From: Mesorhabditis belari
Taxonomy: Eukaryota > Nematoda > Chromadorea > Rhabditida > Rhabditidae
Assembly: GCA_958450365.1 (NCBI GenBank)
Contig: CAUEEP010000034.1
Coordinates: 1-64,000, forward strand
DNA: 64,000 bases
Reading direction: 5' to 3'
The position numbers were made by a program, and so were the translations under genes. Shown piece by piece: positions 42,955 to 55,585 of the stretch. The first letter of the stretch is position 1, and every line of letters starts with the position of its first letter. Under the pieces are notes generated by a model. The model was not told the DNA's origin, did no database searches, and worked only from the letters and a program-made list of their open reading frames with translations.

Positions 42955-44265
42955 TGGGGTACTGTAGCCTGATATCTTGGGGTACTGTAGCTTGAAGTCT
43001 TGGGATATCTTGGCGTACTGTAGCTTGATATCTTGGGGGTAGTGTAGCTTGATATCTTGGCCTACTGTAGCTTGAAATCTTGGGATATCTTGGCGTACTG
43101 TAGCTTGATATCTTTGCGTACTGTAGCCTGATATCTTGGCCTACTGTAGCTTGATATCTTGGCGTTTTCTATTTTAGTCATTTCCTATTTTAGTCAATTT
43201 TCAAATAAATGCTTTTTTTAATGCTCATTTTCATTTTCTCTTTAAAACTATATAGAAAATGAAGAATAATATTCATTTTAAAGAAAGTTATGAACATTGA
43301 AGCCAAAGCCATATGAAGCCAAAGCCATATAACACATTCCAAAAAGCTGTACTTTCATTATTGACTTTCTACTTTAAACATTGATAAACCTTTGATAAAC
43401 ATTTCCATTTTAATATCATAAGATCGTTGATCGTCAAAAACAAAGCAATTGAGATGAAATGAAATGAAATGAAACGAGTTTTAATCCAAGAAAAGGATGA
43501 AAAAAAAGGGAATCGGTTGATTTTCTTTCATTTTCTTTCATTTTCTTGTGCGGGTCACGCGCCGAGACACTTAGGCGTCAAAAAACAGGGAAATTCTTTT
43601 GAGAAAACGGCGATTTGAACTATATAATGATCAGTTTCTCTAATTGATCTTGAAAACATTCCTAAAATAAAATTGAATTTTGCCGAATCTGCCACGTCAA
43701 AGAAGGCGGAGAACTTTTGATCAACAGAAAAAATTTGAGAGAGCTTTTTAAGGGAAAATGTTTTGATGTTGTTCATCAGTTTTCTTTCTCTTTACAATAG
43801 AAAGTCATAAATTGACTGAAGGGTTATTGTTTTGAATGAAATTGGGGGATTTCGATTTGTCAATGGGGTTGAACTTTTACCAGCTTTGATCTGGTATTTT
43901 TGGCTGACTGTAGCTTGATATCTTGGCGTACTGTAGCTTGAAATCTTGGGGTACTGTAGCCTGATATCTTGGCATACTGTAGCTTGATATCTTGGGGTAC
44001 TGTAGCTTGAGATCTTGGCTGACTGTAGTTTGATATCTTGGCGTACTGTAGCTTGATATCTTCGCGTACTGTAGCTTGATATCTTGGCCTACTGTAGCCT
44101 GATATCTTGGCATACTGTAGCTTGATATCTTGGCCTACTGTAGCCTGAAATCTTGGCGTAATGTAGCGTGATATCTTGGCATACTGTAGCTTGATATCTT
44201 CGCGTACTGTAGCTTGATATCTTGGCTAACTGTAGCCTAACTTCCTGGCATAATGTAGGCTGCTA
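42955..44265. repeat. Two arrays of TACTGTAGCTTGATATCTTGG
   Basis: Units of about 21 bp occupy 42955-43165 and 43890-44265, separated by 700 bp without units. GTACTGTAGCTTGATATCTT is the common core, with changes at the first and last positions. Confidence 0.85.
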
Positions 44266-44689
44266 TTCAATACTGTAGCTCTTCAGAAGTTATAACTCTA
44301 GAGCTCTTATTGGAAGCTGGGGATTTGTCTCATTTTAATAGTAAGCCTAACATTGCCATTCGTTCATCAAATCCTTTGTCACATCACTCATCCTCCCCAC
44401 TGCCCATTCCCCATTCCCCATTGACACGTGATCCCTTTCCCCATCTCCGCCAAAGGATTTTTTCAATTTTTTTTTGCCTCTTTCATCAAACCGACGAATG
44501 GAATGTGATTGTATAAATAGAGCTTTCATCTTGAATGTTTTAATGATTCAATGATTTGGGAATTGGCTATAAATTTGTCTTGAATTTGTCTTGAACAAAT
44601 CTCTAAGATCTAGCTGAAGCTGACAAGGCTCAGATCAAGTTCAAGTACATGGACTTGACTTGGATCAATTCAATGCTAGGTCCAGACTT

Positions 44690-44910
44690 GCTTTAGGTCT
44701 AGAGATCTTGGTCCAGATCTTGGTCCAGATCATGAACCAGATCTTGGTCCAGCTCTTGGTCCAGATCTTGAACTAGATCTTGGACTGATTTTGGACCAGA
44801 TCTTGGACTTAGACCTAGATTTGAACATGAACCAATCCAGATCTTGATCCAGATCTTGATACAGATCTTGATACAGATCTTGATCCAGATCTTAGTTCAG
44901 GTTCAGGTTC
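44690..44910. repeat. AGATCTTGGTCC-type imperfect repeats
   Basis: Roughly 15 imperfect 12-bp units built around AGATCTTG and CCAGATC. AGATCT is itself palindromic. Confidence 0.7.
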
Positions 44911-45249
44911 TGGTTAAGTGATAAATGTCTGGATCCAGATCCAAAACCCAGACTAGCTGTCAATACATTCTCCGTCCAATAGCCAAAACTCGAGAAACAC
45001 TCTTTAGAAAACAGTCAAATCCTTGCTAAATCAAGGAAATGTTTTTTGGATAAGAAGATGAATTTTATCTTCTAAAAACCCGCCCAATCCACGATCTTGT
45101 CCCCTCTCTTGGCTCGGTTTATTTGCCGAGTGTGTCATTTTCTCCGACTTGTCATTTTCTTCATCTTCATTTCTTCATTTCTTTCTGTGACTCATTTAGA
45201 TCAATCTCTTATCTTTTTCTTAACATTATATCTCTTTTATAAGCTTTAG

Positions 45250-48200
45250 ATGAGGCTAGAAAGTGTTCTTTTATCAATATTTTTCCCGCTTTCAACCTTG
45301 GCATATGTGGATCCAGCAGTGAGTTTTAAAAAAAACATAAAATTTGAATAAGATAACGTTTGAGTAAGGAATGGATCTAGTTTTCTAGTTTTAAAATGAT
45401 TTTCCAGTTCCGAGGGTCATCTTATACGCTAATCTCGTATCTTTTGCACGGTCGGATGAAAGGTGAAGCGAAGTCGTGGATGGAGGAGATTGTTGACGAT
45501 TTTGGGCCGAGAATGGCCGGCACGATGGCCTTGGAAAAGTGAGTGTTACTGTTGTTTTTGCAGATGTCTCATGTAAAGTTATGATCAAGCTACATTCAGC
45601 TAAAAGGCAGAGTAATCTTCTCAATCACGTAGATTACAGTAATCTTTTCAGACAAGCTACAGGAATCCTCTCAGCTTTAAAGCTACCGTAAGCTACAATA
45701 ACCTTTCCAGACATAGCTACAGGAATCCTCTCAGCTAAAAGCTACTGTAAGCCACAGTAATCTTTTCAGACAAGCTACAGCAATCTTTTCAGCTTTAAAG
45801 CTACCGTAAGCTATAGTAACCCTCTTAGATAAAGCTACAGTAACCTTTCCAGACATAGCTACAAGAATCCACTCAGCTTTAAAGCTACTGTAAGCCACAG
45901 TAAGCTACTAAATGCCAAGCAGATTACAGTAATCTTCTTAGATCTAATCCAAGTCAAGTACATCCAGAGATCCAGAGATCCAGAGATCCAGAGATCCAGA
46001 GATCCAGAGATCCAGTGATCTAGAGACCCAGAGATCTAGAGATCCAGAGATCTAGAGATCCAGAGATCCAGAAAACTACAGTAATCTTCTCAATCAATTC
46101 CCTTTTAGTACAATTGACGCAATTGCGCAGAAACTTCGGATTGAAGGCTTTCAAAATGTGCATACCGAGCCAGTGCCTGGAATTCCGCACTTTGTTAGGG
46201 GAGAGGATCGAGTCACGCTTTTGGGTGAGCTTTAAGAGATACGTTCAAAACCAAATTACATCTATAGATCAATAGCCGTCTATAGAACTCTAAAGTAATG
46301 TTGAATCGAGAAAGAAAGGAAGAGAACTTTCTCTAGATTTCCTTGTACAAGAGAATGAAAGCACTAGTGCTTTCATTAGCTTTGTCCAAGAAGATTATTG
46401 TAGCATTAGCTCGATTTAAATATATTAGCGATTCCCGGTTGTCCAAGAAGATCATTGTAGCTTACGGTACTGCTAGCAGTGCACTGATTGTTTAAACTAA
46501 AAAAAATCGAAAGCTTTTATGATATTTGACTTTTATTTTAGAGCCAAGAAGACTCGATTTGAATATATTAGCGATTCCGGGTTGTCAGCCGGGTCATGTT
46601 CGAGGACAAGCCGTCGTTTTGGAAAGTTTTGACGATTTCAGGGTCAGTACAGCATTTCTGTCTTTTTCTGACCATTTTACATTAAATAAATCAATTTTCA
46701 TTTAAGTATAGCTTCTAAAAAGTCTTATTTCCCAGGCAAGTAAACTTTAGAAAGTCAACGTTCAAGGGAAAATCGTTGTGATGGTGCATAAGTGGATGGG
46801 ATACTCGTGGACGGTGCAGAATCGGCAAGGAGGCGTTGAGGTGGGCAATTGAACTAGGCAATAGAGCTAGAGAGAGCTAGAGAGAGCTTAGAAATGGAAA
46901 AAGAATCAAAATTGATTAGAAAATCTTCAGCTTACTTTATTTTCCTTTTCAGGCAGCTCGCTGGGGCGCGATTGGGTATTTGGCGAAATCGATTACTCCA
47001 GAAAGTATGGGAAGTCCGCACACTGGATGGGGAAGTCAGTATTCGTCATTTATAAGGCCACAGCTGAGTTTACAATCTAGTGCATAGAAATCACAATGAG
47101 CAATAGGTACCCAAGCAATAAGTAATACAGGCTTATTGTTGGTGCTGGTCTGCTTGATAGAGTACAGTATCAGGCAAGCCAATACAATGGTTCTTGAGGT
47201 TAGGTGGGTAGCTTAAGATTTTCGAAAATTGGCTACTTTTTTATATTTCTATAGTAGTTTCTATAGTTTTCTATAGTTTCCAAATGTTTCGATATAAAGT
47301 TTTCACAGCTATTATCAGTATTCTTTTCTATAGTAATTTCTATAGTAATTTCTATATTAATGCAGATTCTAGTAATGAAAGTTCTGATTGTAAGAGGGAA
47401 GAAGTATTGTAGCTAGTCGGTATAGCTTATCCAGTGTACAGTAGTTCTTGAGGGTTAGATACAGTGCTACTTATGGCTTAGGGACAGTACTTCTTAAGGC
47501 TTAGATACAGTACTTCTTGAGGGTTAGGTACAGTACTCCTTAAGGCTTAGATACAGTACTCCTTGAGTAAGTACAGTACTTCTTGAGGCTTAGATACAGT
47601 ACTCCTTTAGTAAGTACAGTACTTCCTGAGGCTTAGATACAGTACTCTTTAAGCTCCAGTACCCAGTAGATACAGTACTCTTTAAGCTCCAGTACCCAGT
47701 AGATACAGTACTCCATGAGCCTGAGCTGAAAGACTTGGACAGCTTTTGTTTAAAGAAGAAGTTTTCATGAATCAATAGTTCTATAGAGATTCTCTAAAAG
47801 ACTTCCTGTACACAAATCTCAAATTTCTCTTCAGAATCAGGGATTCCATCAGCTAGCATCACTTTGGAGGACGCTGAAATGCTTAAAAGGTGAGTACTAG
47901 CCTATTTTTCTCTAAAATAAAAAGCAAATTGTGATTAAAAAGATAAAAATGACTGATTTGATTCGATTTACCATCAAATAATTTCCCATGAAATCATTTT
48001 TACGTTCTGCTTTCATTCATTAATTAACCAAGAGACATTTCCTTTATTCTAAATAAGAAATTGTCTGAGAGTATTTGCATTCAAAGCTAAGCCATTCAAA
48101 TTCAACGGATCAAAGGGCGTAATTTCAAGGCTATCAAAACGCGGGAAACGGATCGAGATCGAGATGAACATTCGCTCGAGAGTGATGCCCGATCCGGTCA

Positions 48201-51200
48201 TCTCAAGGAATACCATTTTCGATATTAAAGGTAAACCCAGGTCAACCCTAGATCCGTGAAAACCTAGGTAAACCCTACCTAGGTAAATCCTAGATCTAGG
48301 TAAACCCTACCTAGGTAAACCCCAGATCTAGGTAAACCCTACCTAGCTAAACCCCAGATCTAGGTAAACCCTACCTAGGTAAACCCTAGATCTAGGTAAA
48401 CCCTACCTAGCTAAACCCTAGATCTAGGTAAACCCTACCTAGGTAAATCCCAGATCTAGGTAAACCCTACCTAGCTAAACCCTAGATCTAGGTAAACCCT
48501 ACCTAGGTAAACCCCAGATCTAGGTAAACCCTACCTAGCTAAACCCCAGATCTAGGTAAACCCTACCTAGGTAAACCCTAGATCTAGGTAAACCCTACCT
48601 AGCTAAACCCTAGATCTAGGTAAAACCCTACCTAGGTAAATCCCAGATCTAGGTAAACCCTACCTAGCTAAACCCTAGATCTAGGTAAACCCTACCTAGG
48701 TAAACCCCAGATCTAGGTAAACCCTACCTAGCTAAACCCCAGATCTAGGTAAACCCTACCTAAGTAAACCCTAGATCTAGGTAAACCCTACCTAGGTAAA
48801 CCCTAGATCTAGGTAAACCCTACCTAGGTAAACCCTAGATCTAGGTAAACCCTACCTAGCTAAACCCTAGATCTAGGTAAACCCTACCTAGGTAAATCCC
48901 AGATCTAGGTAAACCCTACCTAGCTAAACCCTAGATCTAGGTAAACCCTACCTAGGTAAACCCTAGATCTAGGTAAACCCTACCTAAGTAAACCCTAGGT
49001 CTAGGTAAATGCTACCTAGCTAAACCCTAGATCTAGGTAAACCCAGATCCCTACAAACCAAATCCACATTTTAAAAACGAATTTTAAAGCTAAAACTTTC
49101 GAATTTCATTAAGCTAAACCTCTCAAGCCATACTTGAATCCAAATTTAACTAAAATTCTTTAAAATTCATCTCTTAAGCCTTAAATTTCCTTCGATTTAG
49201 ACAAAGATAAGTTAATTTATCTATTTTTCATTAAATTTTTCAATCAAATCAATCACTTTATCAAATGTTTGTCTGAAAACATTGAAAAATCCGAGATTGA
49301 TCAACATTTTTCCACTTATTTGATCAAAAGAAACACAGGATTGTTTTAAAGAAGTAAAAGAAACAAAAAAGATGATGATCATGATGAAAAGATAATAAAA
49401 AGATATTTTTAAAGTAACGATTTAGAAACGAGCAAGGCGTTTCCTTGAATTTCCTTGAATTTTTTTCTTTTTAAATCTAATTTTGACTTAAATCTTTGGA
49501 AAAATCAAAGAAAATCAAAGAAAATTAACGAAATTAATGAAATGATTGTAATATAGTAATCAATATAGTTACGATAATATATCAAATCCTTGAATTTTTA
49601 GGATCTCATCACCCGAATGAAGTCATCATCTTGTCGGCACATTTAGACTCATGGGATGTAGGACAGGTGAGAGAACTAGAGTGTTAAAGATCTGAACACA
49701 GCTTGTTAAAGAGCTTCATAAAGCTTCTTAAAGCGTCTTTAAAGCGTCTTTAAAGCTTCATAAAGCTTCTTAAAGCTTCATAAAGCTTCTTAGAGCTTCA
49801 TAAAGCTTCTTAGAGCTTCATAAAGCTTCTTAGAGCTTCATAAAGCTTCTTAGAGCTTCATAAAGCTTCTTAGAGCTTCATAAAGCTTCTTAGAGCTTCA
49901 TAAAGCTTCTTAGAGCTTCATAAAGCTTCTTAGAGCTTCATAAAGCTTCTTAGAGCTTCATAAAGCTTCTTAGAGCTTCATAAAGCTTCTTAGAGCTTCA
50001 TAAAGCTTCTTAGAGCTTCATAAAGCTTCATAAAGCTTCTTAGAGCTTCATAAAGATTCTTAGAGCTTCATAAAGCTTCTTAAAGCTTCATAAAGCTTCT
50101 TAGAGCTTCATAAAGCTTCATAAAGCTTCTTAAAGCGTCTTTAAAGCTTCATAAAGCTTTTAAAAAAAAAATCAATGATTTTTTCTTTAAAATAACATTA
50201 AAATGGGTTTAAAAATGTCGTATTTTTTGAATTTTTTTTGTTCTGGTGTTTACTGTGTCGGATTTTCAGGGAGCTCTCGATGACGCAGCTGGTTGTTCAG
50301 CCGTTTTTCACGCAATGAAAGCGATCAAGCAATTAGCCGAAAGACAGCCGAGATTTCAACCGAAAAGGTCAAAAATTTGGATTGAAAAATGAATTTAAAT
50401 CGAAAATATTGGCGTTTAAAAGGATTTTTTGAATGCAAATCAATCAATCTGGCTAATCTTGAGCTCATTTTGTTGCAATATACGCTTTCTGAAATGCAAT
50501 TATCGTAATCAAGCGTCAGTTTCCTTTTCGCATTTGGTTACGGTAGTTTTAATGAGCTACAGTACTGGACAATGAAAGATGATACTTGAAAAACGATCGT
50601 CACTTTCGCGCGTCTGTAACTCCGTTGTCTTTACCGTATTTGTAAATATTAATATTACCATTGTGTAGCCCTTGAATACCATTTTCGCCATTTTTTTTCG
50701 AATACCATTTTCGATATTAAAGGTAAAACCCAGGTCAACTTTAGATCCGTGAAAACCTAGGTAAACCCTACCTAAGTAAACTCTAGATCTAAGTAAACCC
50801 TACCTAGGTAAATCCTAGACCTGGGTAAACCCCATCTAAGTAAACTCTAGTTCTAGGTAAACCCTACCTAGGTAAACTCTAGATCTAGGTAAACCCTACC
50901 TAGCTAAACCCTAGTTCTAGGTAAACCCTACCTAAGTAAACTCTAGATCTAAGTAAACCCTACCTAGGTAAATCCTAGATCTGGGTAAACCCTATCTAAG
51001 TAAACCCTAGATCTAAGTAAACCCTACCTAGGTACAGTACTGGACAATGAAAGATGATATTTGAAAAACGATCGTCACTTTCGCGCGTCTGTAACTCTCT
51101 TGTCTTTGAGATTAAACTATTAGTGTTATACATTTTCTGAAAGCTCTTTTCAAGGGTTACACAATGGTCATATTAATATTTAGAAATACGGTAAAGACAA

Positions 51201-53533
51201 GGGAGTTACAGACGCGCGAAAGTGACGATCGTTTTTTAAATATCATATTTCAATGTCCAGTAGTGCAGATGCTTTTTAGAAATCAAAATTTTAAAAAATT
51301 AGAATTTATAGCAAAAAAGCCAAAAGCTAATGGCTTGATCTTGTTGTTGAAATTTGCCTAATTTAGTTCAAAAGCACGATTTTGATTTGTTTTTTTGCTA
51401 GAAATTGACTTTTTCTTTTGTCAACTCTTTTATCAATCAGATTTTATCGATAAAGCAAGAAGAAAGTGAACTTTTTCAGGACAATTCGCGGAATTTTCTG
51501 GACAGCTGAAGAGCAAGGGTTCTACGGAGGTCGACAGTACTATGCTGATCACGGGAATGGACAGCACGGGGAAAAGGTCAGGAAAGGGAAAAGGGGGAAT
51601 GGAAAATGGAAAATGGAAAATGGAATGTAGAAAATGGAAAAGAGAAAACGGAAAATGGAAAACGGGAAACTGAAAACGGGAAACTGAAAACGGGAAACGG
51701 AAAATGGAAAATAGAATATAGAAAATGGAAAATAGAATATAGAATATAGAAAATGGAAAAGAGAAAACGGAGAATGGAATATAGAAAATGGAAGACGGGA
51801 AACAGAAAACGGAAAAGAAAAAAATGGAAAACGAAAAGCGCAAAAGAGGAGAAAAGTATCGATAGACTAATTAAATATTAGAAAATAAAGAAAATTCAAC
51901 AATCTTTATTGAAAATTGAACAATTTTTCTCTTAAAAATCAATTTCCATCATTTAAGTTCGTTTTCGTCTCCGAGTCCGACAATGGAGCGTTTAAACCGA
52001 CGAATTCGACAGCGAACCTCGCATTCAAAGGAACGAGGGAACAGGTTTGCATTTCAATTTGCATTTGCATTTATTTCAATTGTCCAGAAAATTCCGCTAA
52101 TCGTTCTGAGAAGTTCATTTAAATTAGCATTTAAATTAGCATCTAAATTAACATCTAAATTAGCATCTAAATAAGCATCTAAATAAGCATCTAAATTAGC
52201 ATTTAAATTAACATATCAATTAATGAATACAATAAAATTCACTAAAGAAATGTGAATATTCAGATGGATATAATGAATGAGATTGTGACGATTATCAACT
52301 CTTACGGAATCCCCTTGAAAGTCATTCACAGTAATGGACAAGTGAGTTTTAAAAAAAGCATAATAGATTAAATGGAAATTCGTAGGGTGATGTGCAACAG
52401 TTTGCCGACGATGGAGTCCCATCGACAATGTATATTTCGGATAAAGGTTAGTGCAAGAACACTAGAAAGAAGGCTATGCGTTCTTTCCCTGTCTCCCGTA
52501 AGAAAAAAGCGGCATCTGGCACACTGGTCTGGAATAGGTGCCCGATGAAAAGCCCTCCACTGGTTTAATTACCCAAGTTTTAGCATTAGCAAACGTCTTT
52601 TAGCTTTAGAATCATTTCATTCTACCTGTGGCTTTAGTTCTTAGGCTTAAAGGACAAGGGATTCCTTTAAATCCTTGTCTATCCGAGCAAATTTTAGCAT
52701 TAAATGTCTATCCGAGCATAGCATTAAATCCTTGTCTATCCGATCATAGCATATTGACGAAATACCGAAATCCCATCATGTTCTTTGCGCGCTTCCATAA
52801 TCGCGCGCGCAAGCGAAACTTGGGTAATTAAACCGGGTGAGAGGGGTTTTCGGTGGCCCCTATCCCGGCACAGTGTGCCAGACGCCATTTTTTCTTACGA
52901 GAGACATGGAGAGGATGCACAAAGGGAAACTCCAATATAAGGTCAAGCTGTGCGTTCTTTCCCTGTCTCCCGTAAGAAAAAGTGGCATCTGGCACACTGG
53001 GCTGGGGTAGGTGCCCGATGAAACGCCCTCAGCCGGTTTAATTACCCAAGTTTTGTTTGCTAGAAGGAAACGATGTGGGGGAAAGGGCAAAGGGCAAAGA
53101 TGGCATCTCAAAACTGGGATTTTCTAGCCAATCTGGCACTAGCACTGGCACTAGCACTCTCTGATTGAGGAAGAAATTTAGTAATTGCATAAATTCATCG
53201 ATACAACGCTAGATTTCTAGATCTAGACTTGATACGAAGCTGAATTGCTTTAGACAAAGACAAAGACAAAGAAGAAAAGCGATTTTCTTTAATATTTCTG
53301 ATTTTAGAAGCTTTAAACTAAGCTAATAACTGTAAAAATTGTGACTTTTTCTGACTTTTTCTGCATTACTTTACCTAGAAATCATCTTTTCAGGCTGGGA
53401 ATTCTACTTCAATTTCCACCACAGCGCCGGCGATTACGCGGACAAATTGTCGGCCGAAGATCTCGATTATACAGCGGCAATTTTCGCTGTTTTAGCACAC
53501 GTCATCGGCAATATGAGAGAATGGGTTCGATAA
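45250..53533 (+). CDS. Carboxypeptidase Q-type M28 metallopeptidase (PGCP)
   Basis: A secreted or lysosomal di-zinc exopeptidase of the CPQ group. Exons: 45250-45318, 45408-45538, 46109-46224, 46542-46642, 46751-46840, 46953-47034, 47835-47889, 48130-48230, 49602-49666, 50270-50367, 51480-51576, 51958-52044, 52264-52341, 52386-52446, 53394-53533. They sum to 1371 nt (456 residues), close to the human length, with all phases consistent. It starts with a signal peptide (MRLESVLLSIFFPLSTLAYV). Zinc ligands and catalytic Glu are visible: SAHLDSWDVGQ, ALDDAAG, WTAEEQG, SESDNG and NFHHSAGD. TTTATAAGCTTTAG directly precedes the ATG, suggesting trans-splicing. The acceptor of exon 8 (TTTCAAG) is my choice from homology. 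Its large introns are packed with minisatellites. Confidence 0.92.
45590..46080. repeat. Minisatellites in CPQ intron 2
   Basis: 45600-45945 has AGCTACAGTAATC-type units with CTTTTCAGA spacers. 45962-46075 has about 12 units of AGATCCAG. Confidence 0.8.
47440..47725. repeat. Minisatellite TACAGTACTCCTTGAGGCTTAGA in CPQ intron 6
   Basis: About ten imperfect units of 20-24 bp built on TACAGTACT and GGCTTAGA. Confidence 0.75.
48231..49045. repeat. Long CTAGATCTAGGTAAACCCTA satellite in CPQ intron 8
   Basis: About 24 alternating units: CTAGATCTAGGTAAACC and CTACCTAGGTAAACC. They contain the palindromes CCTAGATCTAGG and ACCTAGGT. It begins immediately after the splice donor of exon 8. Confidence 0.95.
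49690..50162. repeat. 20-bp satellite AGCTTCATAAAGCTTCTTAG in CPQ intron 9
   Basis: More than 20 copies of the unit, highly uniform in the middle and degrading at both edges. It includes the palindrome AAGCTT. Confidence 0.93.
50697..51035. repeat. Duplicate of exon 8 end plus satellite, in CPQ intron 10
   Basis: AATACCATTTTCGATATTAA and the donor GGTAAA, as at the end of exon 8 (48209-48236), recur here and continue into the CTAGATCTAGGTAAACC array. It is a partial exon plus intron duplication with no acceptor. Confidence 0.85.
51030..51267. mobile_element. TIR element CTACTGGACATTGAAA in CPQ intron 10
   Basis: The left arm TACTGGACAATGAAAGATGA with GATCGTCACTTTCGCGCGTC is inverted at 51195-51267. 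A left-half copy is at 50557-50690, just before the duplicated exon 8 end. No transposase. Confidence 0.78.
51590..51840. repeat. GGAAAATGGAAAAC purine minisatellite in CPQ intron 11
   Basis: Imperfect 7-14 bp units of GGAAAATGGAAAA with inserted TAGAATAT. Purine-rich on the plus strand. Confidence 0.8.
52120..52222. repeat. 12-bp minisatellite ATCTAAATTAGC in CPQ intron 12
   Basis: About eight copies with AT-only variants. Confidence 0.8.
52473..53062. repeat. SL1-like units, family A, three copies in CPQ intron 14
   Basis: Leaders GGTTTAATTACCCAAGTTT at 52562-52580 (+; first G preceded by TG), 52834-52816 (-) and 53035-53053 (+). Each has GCATCTGGCACACTG or GCGTCTGGCACACTG 49-50 bp upstream and TGCGTTCTTTCCCTGTC-type sequence about 85-95 bp upstream. 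What follows the leader is not shared between the plus copies. Confidence 0.8.
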
Positions 53534-53849
53534 AAGAAATTTTTGCGAAGCAATGATCTCAATTACTTGATTGAATATCGTTTTTTGTTGGATTTAACGA
53601 AATTTAACGAAATCTTCTCAAGTCATTCACTCGAATCTAGTCTATTTTCGCGGTTTTTATTTCTTTTTTTGACTTTTTGACTTTTTGTTGATATTTTGTG
53701 CAATTTTTGCTTGCTTTTGTACATTGCTAAATGTACAGAAGTACATTGCTAAATGTACATTGCTAAAATCCATTTACAGCGGGTAGATACTGTATTTTGA
53801 TTAAATGATATAAAGTTTTGAGTTTTTCGAATATTCTACAGAGATTTGT

Positions 53850-54420
53850 ACCTGCCTTGTTGCTCGTAGGAAAAAGTGGCGTCTGGCACGCTGTCCTGGG
53901 ATAGGGCCGGACGGAAATCACCCCTTGCCCGGTTTAATTACCCAAGTTTCTTATGCTAGGCGGTGCGCAGACCCAGACTTGTTTCCACTTAAAGGATCTG
54001 GCAAGTACACTGGAATCAAAGCTGTGTGCATACCTTCCCTGTTGCTCGTAGGAAAAAGCGGCGTCTGGCACACTGTCCTGGGATAGAGCCGGACGGAAAT
54101 CACCCTTCGGCCGGTTTAATTACCCAAGTTTCTTGTGCTAGGGAGGCGCAGACCCAGAAAGACTTGTTTCCACTTAAAGGATCTGGCAAGTACACTGGAA
54201 TCAAGGCTGTGTGCGTACCTTCCCTGTTGGTCGTAGGAAAAAGCAGCGTCTGGCACACTGCTCCGGATAAAGTCCCCCGGAAACGCCCATCAGCCGGTTT
54301 AATTACCCAAGTGAGCTAGAAGAGATTTAAACATCAAATACTTGAGGCTTTGAAGGAAATAGATCTCTTTTTGATAAGCATTCTCCTTGGCACAGTATCA
54401 ACCGGTTTAATTACCCAAAG
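53850..54420 (+). repeat. Tandem SL1-like units, family A
   Basis: Three units of about 182 bp in tandem, with leaders at 53931, 54113 and 54296, plus a further leader at 54404 without the upstream part. The first units share GGCGTCTGGCACACTG, the 51-bp spacing, the leader, and also the 3' part AGACCCAG...GACTTGTTTCCACTTA. Later copies lose the final TTT of the leader. Confidence 0.82.
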
Positions 54421-55124
54421 TGCGCCAAAACGTTGGCGATTGTGGGGAAACCACAAAGAACGCATCATTGGATGGTTTTGCTGTACTTTCCCCTTACTTT
54501 CACCTCATTCTACCGATATTCTCCATCCAATTCCATTCCAATCCATTCCAATCCATTCCACTCAAGCTCATTCTGTGTGTGGCCCTTTCCTCTTTCCAAT
54601 AACTCATTCGTATCTCTTCAATAGTCTATCGTAAATGCAGTTAATGGGTAAATGGGGCATCGGTCACAGCTGTTCATCGAGATTTTGTATTTTATAGAGA
54701 ATAGGGCAACAAAATGTGGCTTTAGCAAGCATTGAGCATTGAGCCATTGTAAGTAGGCTCAAAGCCAAAAGCATTGAGCCTACTTACAAGCTTGCATTAG
54801 CTATTTCAAAAGTTCTTCAAGTTCTTCAAAAACAATTCCATTGTGGATATGATCTTGATCATATCCACAAGGACTAGAGAAAGGGATTTGACTAAGGAAA
54901 GGCATGTGAGTGGAACTTTTGTGCTTCTGCTGAGCTTTTGTTTCGACATTTAGTGGATTTTATTGAATCGGGTATGAGAAATTTGAATCTGAAATCTGAA
55001 ATTTGAAATCGAATCTGAAATCGAATCTGAAATCTGAAATTTGAATGACTTTCCAGGCTTAGGCTTGAATCGAAAATTTCGTGCCAAAGGCTTTAAAACG
55101 CTTCTTCTCTAGCCGAGGCAACCT

Positions 55125-55194
55125 GGTTCCGTGGTCTAGTGGATAACACATTAGTCTTCCACTCACAAGATCAGAGTTCGATCCCCGTTACAGC
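55125..55194 (+). tRNA. tRNA-like sequence, Gly-TCC-like
   Basis: GGTTCCGTGGTCTAGTGGAT is a good A box, the loop CTTCCAC would give anticodon TCC, and GAGTTCGATCCCC is close to a B box. The acceptor and anticodon stems pair poorly. A diverged partner lies at 55514. Confidence 0.4.
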
Positions 55195-55513
55195 TTTTTG
55201 TTTTGTTTTTCTTTTAGAACAACTTCTAACATTTTGCTAATTGCTTTATAGTTTTTTGGCTGAACTTGCTCTATGCTTTACAATTAGATTTTGGACCTAG
55301 ACCTGTACTTCTAACAGTGAAGATATCAGTCTACATCTCATTAAATTATCCTAAAGTGAAAAGTTTTGAGTGAAACTAAGATTATCTAGAGATCAAGATT
55401 ATCAAACTTTTAGCTGAATCGCTTTTTGGTATACTGTAGAGGAGATATTGTAGTTCTACAGTACTTTAGGAAAGTAGCTAAGTAGATAGCGTACTTACTT
55501 CAAAAGAGAAAAC

Positions 55514-55585
55514 GTGCGTTGGTGAGCTAGTGGGTAATAAATTAGGCTTCCGCTCACAAGATCATGGTTCGATCCCTGACCCTGC
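55514..55585 (+). tRNA. tRNA-like sequence, relative of 55125
   Basis: Shares TAGTGGGTAATA, TTCCGCTCACAAGATCA and GGTTCGATCCCTG with 55125, with further changes. Both are followed by GCTTTTTGTTTTGT, so the pair arose by duplication that included flanking sequence. Confidence 0.4.

Larger units (their letters stand above)
41335..45249. other. Repeat-rich intergenic region
   Basis: Contains a 15-bp array (41440-41965), the second 56-bp repeat copy (42141-42196), an SL1-like family B unit (42638-42870), two GATATCTTGG arrays (42955-43165 and 43890-44265), and an AGATCTTGGTCC array (44690-44905). A TATAAATA at 44513 follows a C-rich stretch but no matching gene start was found. No gene model supported. 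Confidence 0.5.

Noticed and set aside
44310..44530. Possible promoter and small ORF with TATAAATA at 44513
   Set aside because: No exon with a donor or signal peptide follows; the nearest gene start (45250) is 730 bp away with its own acceptor-like site.
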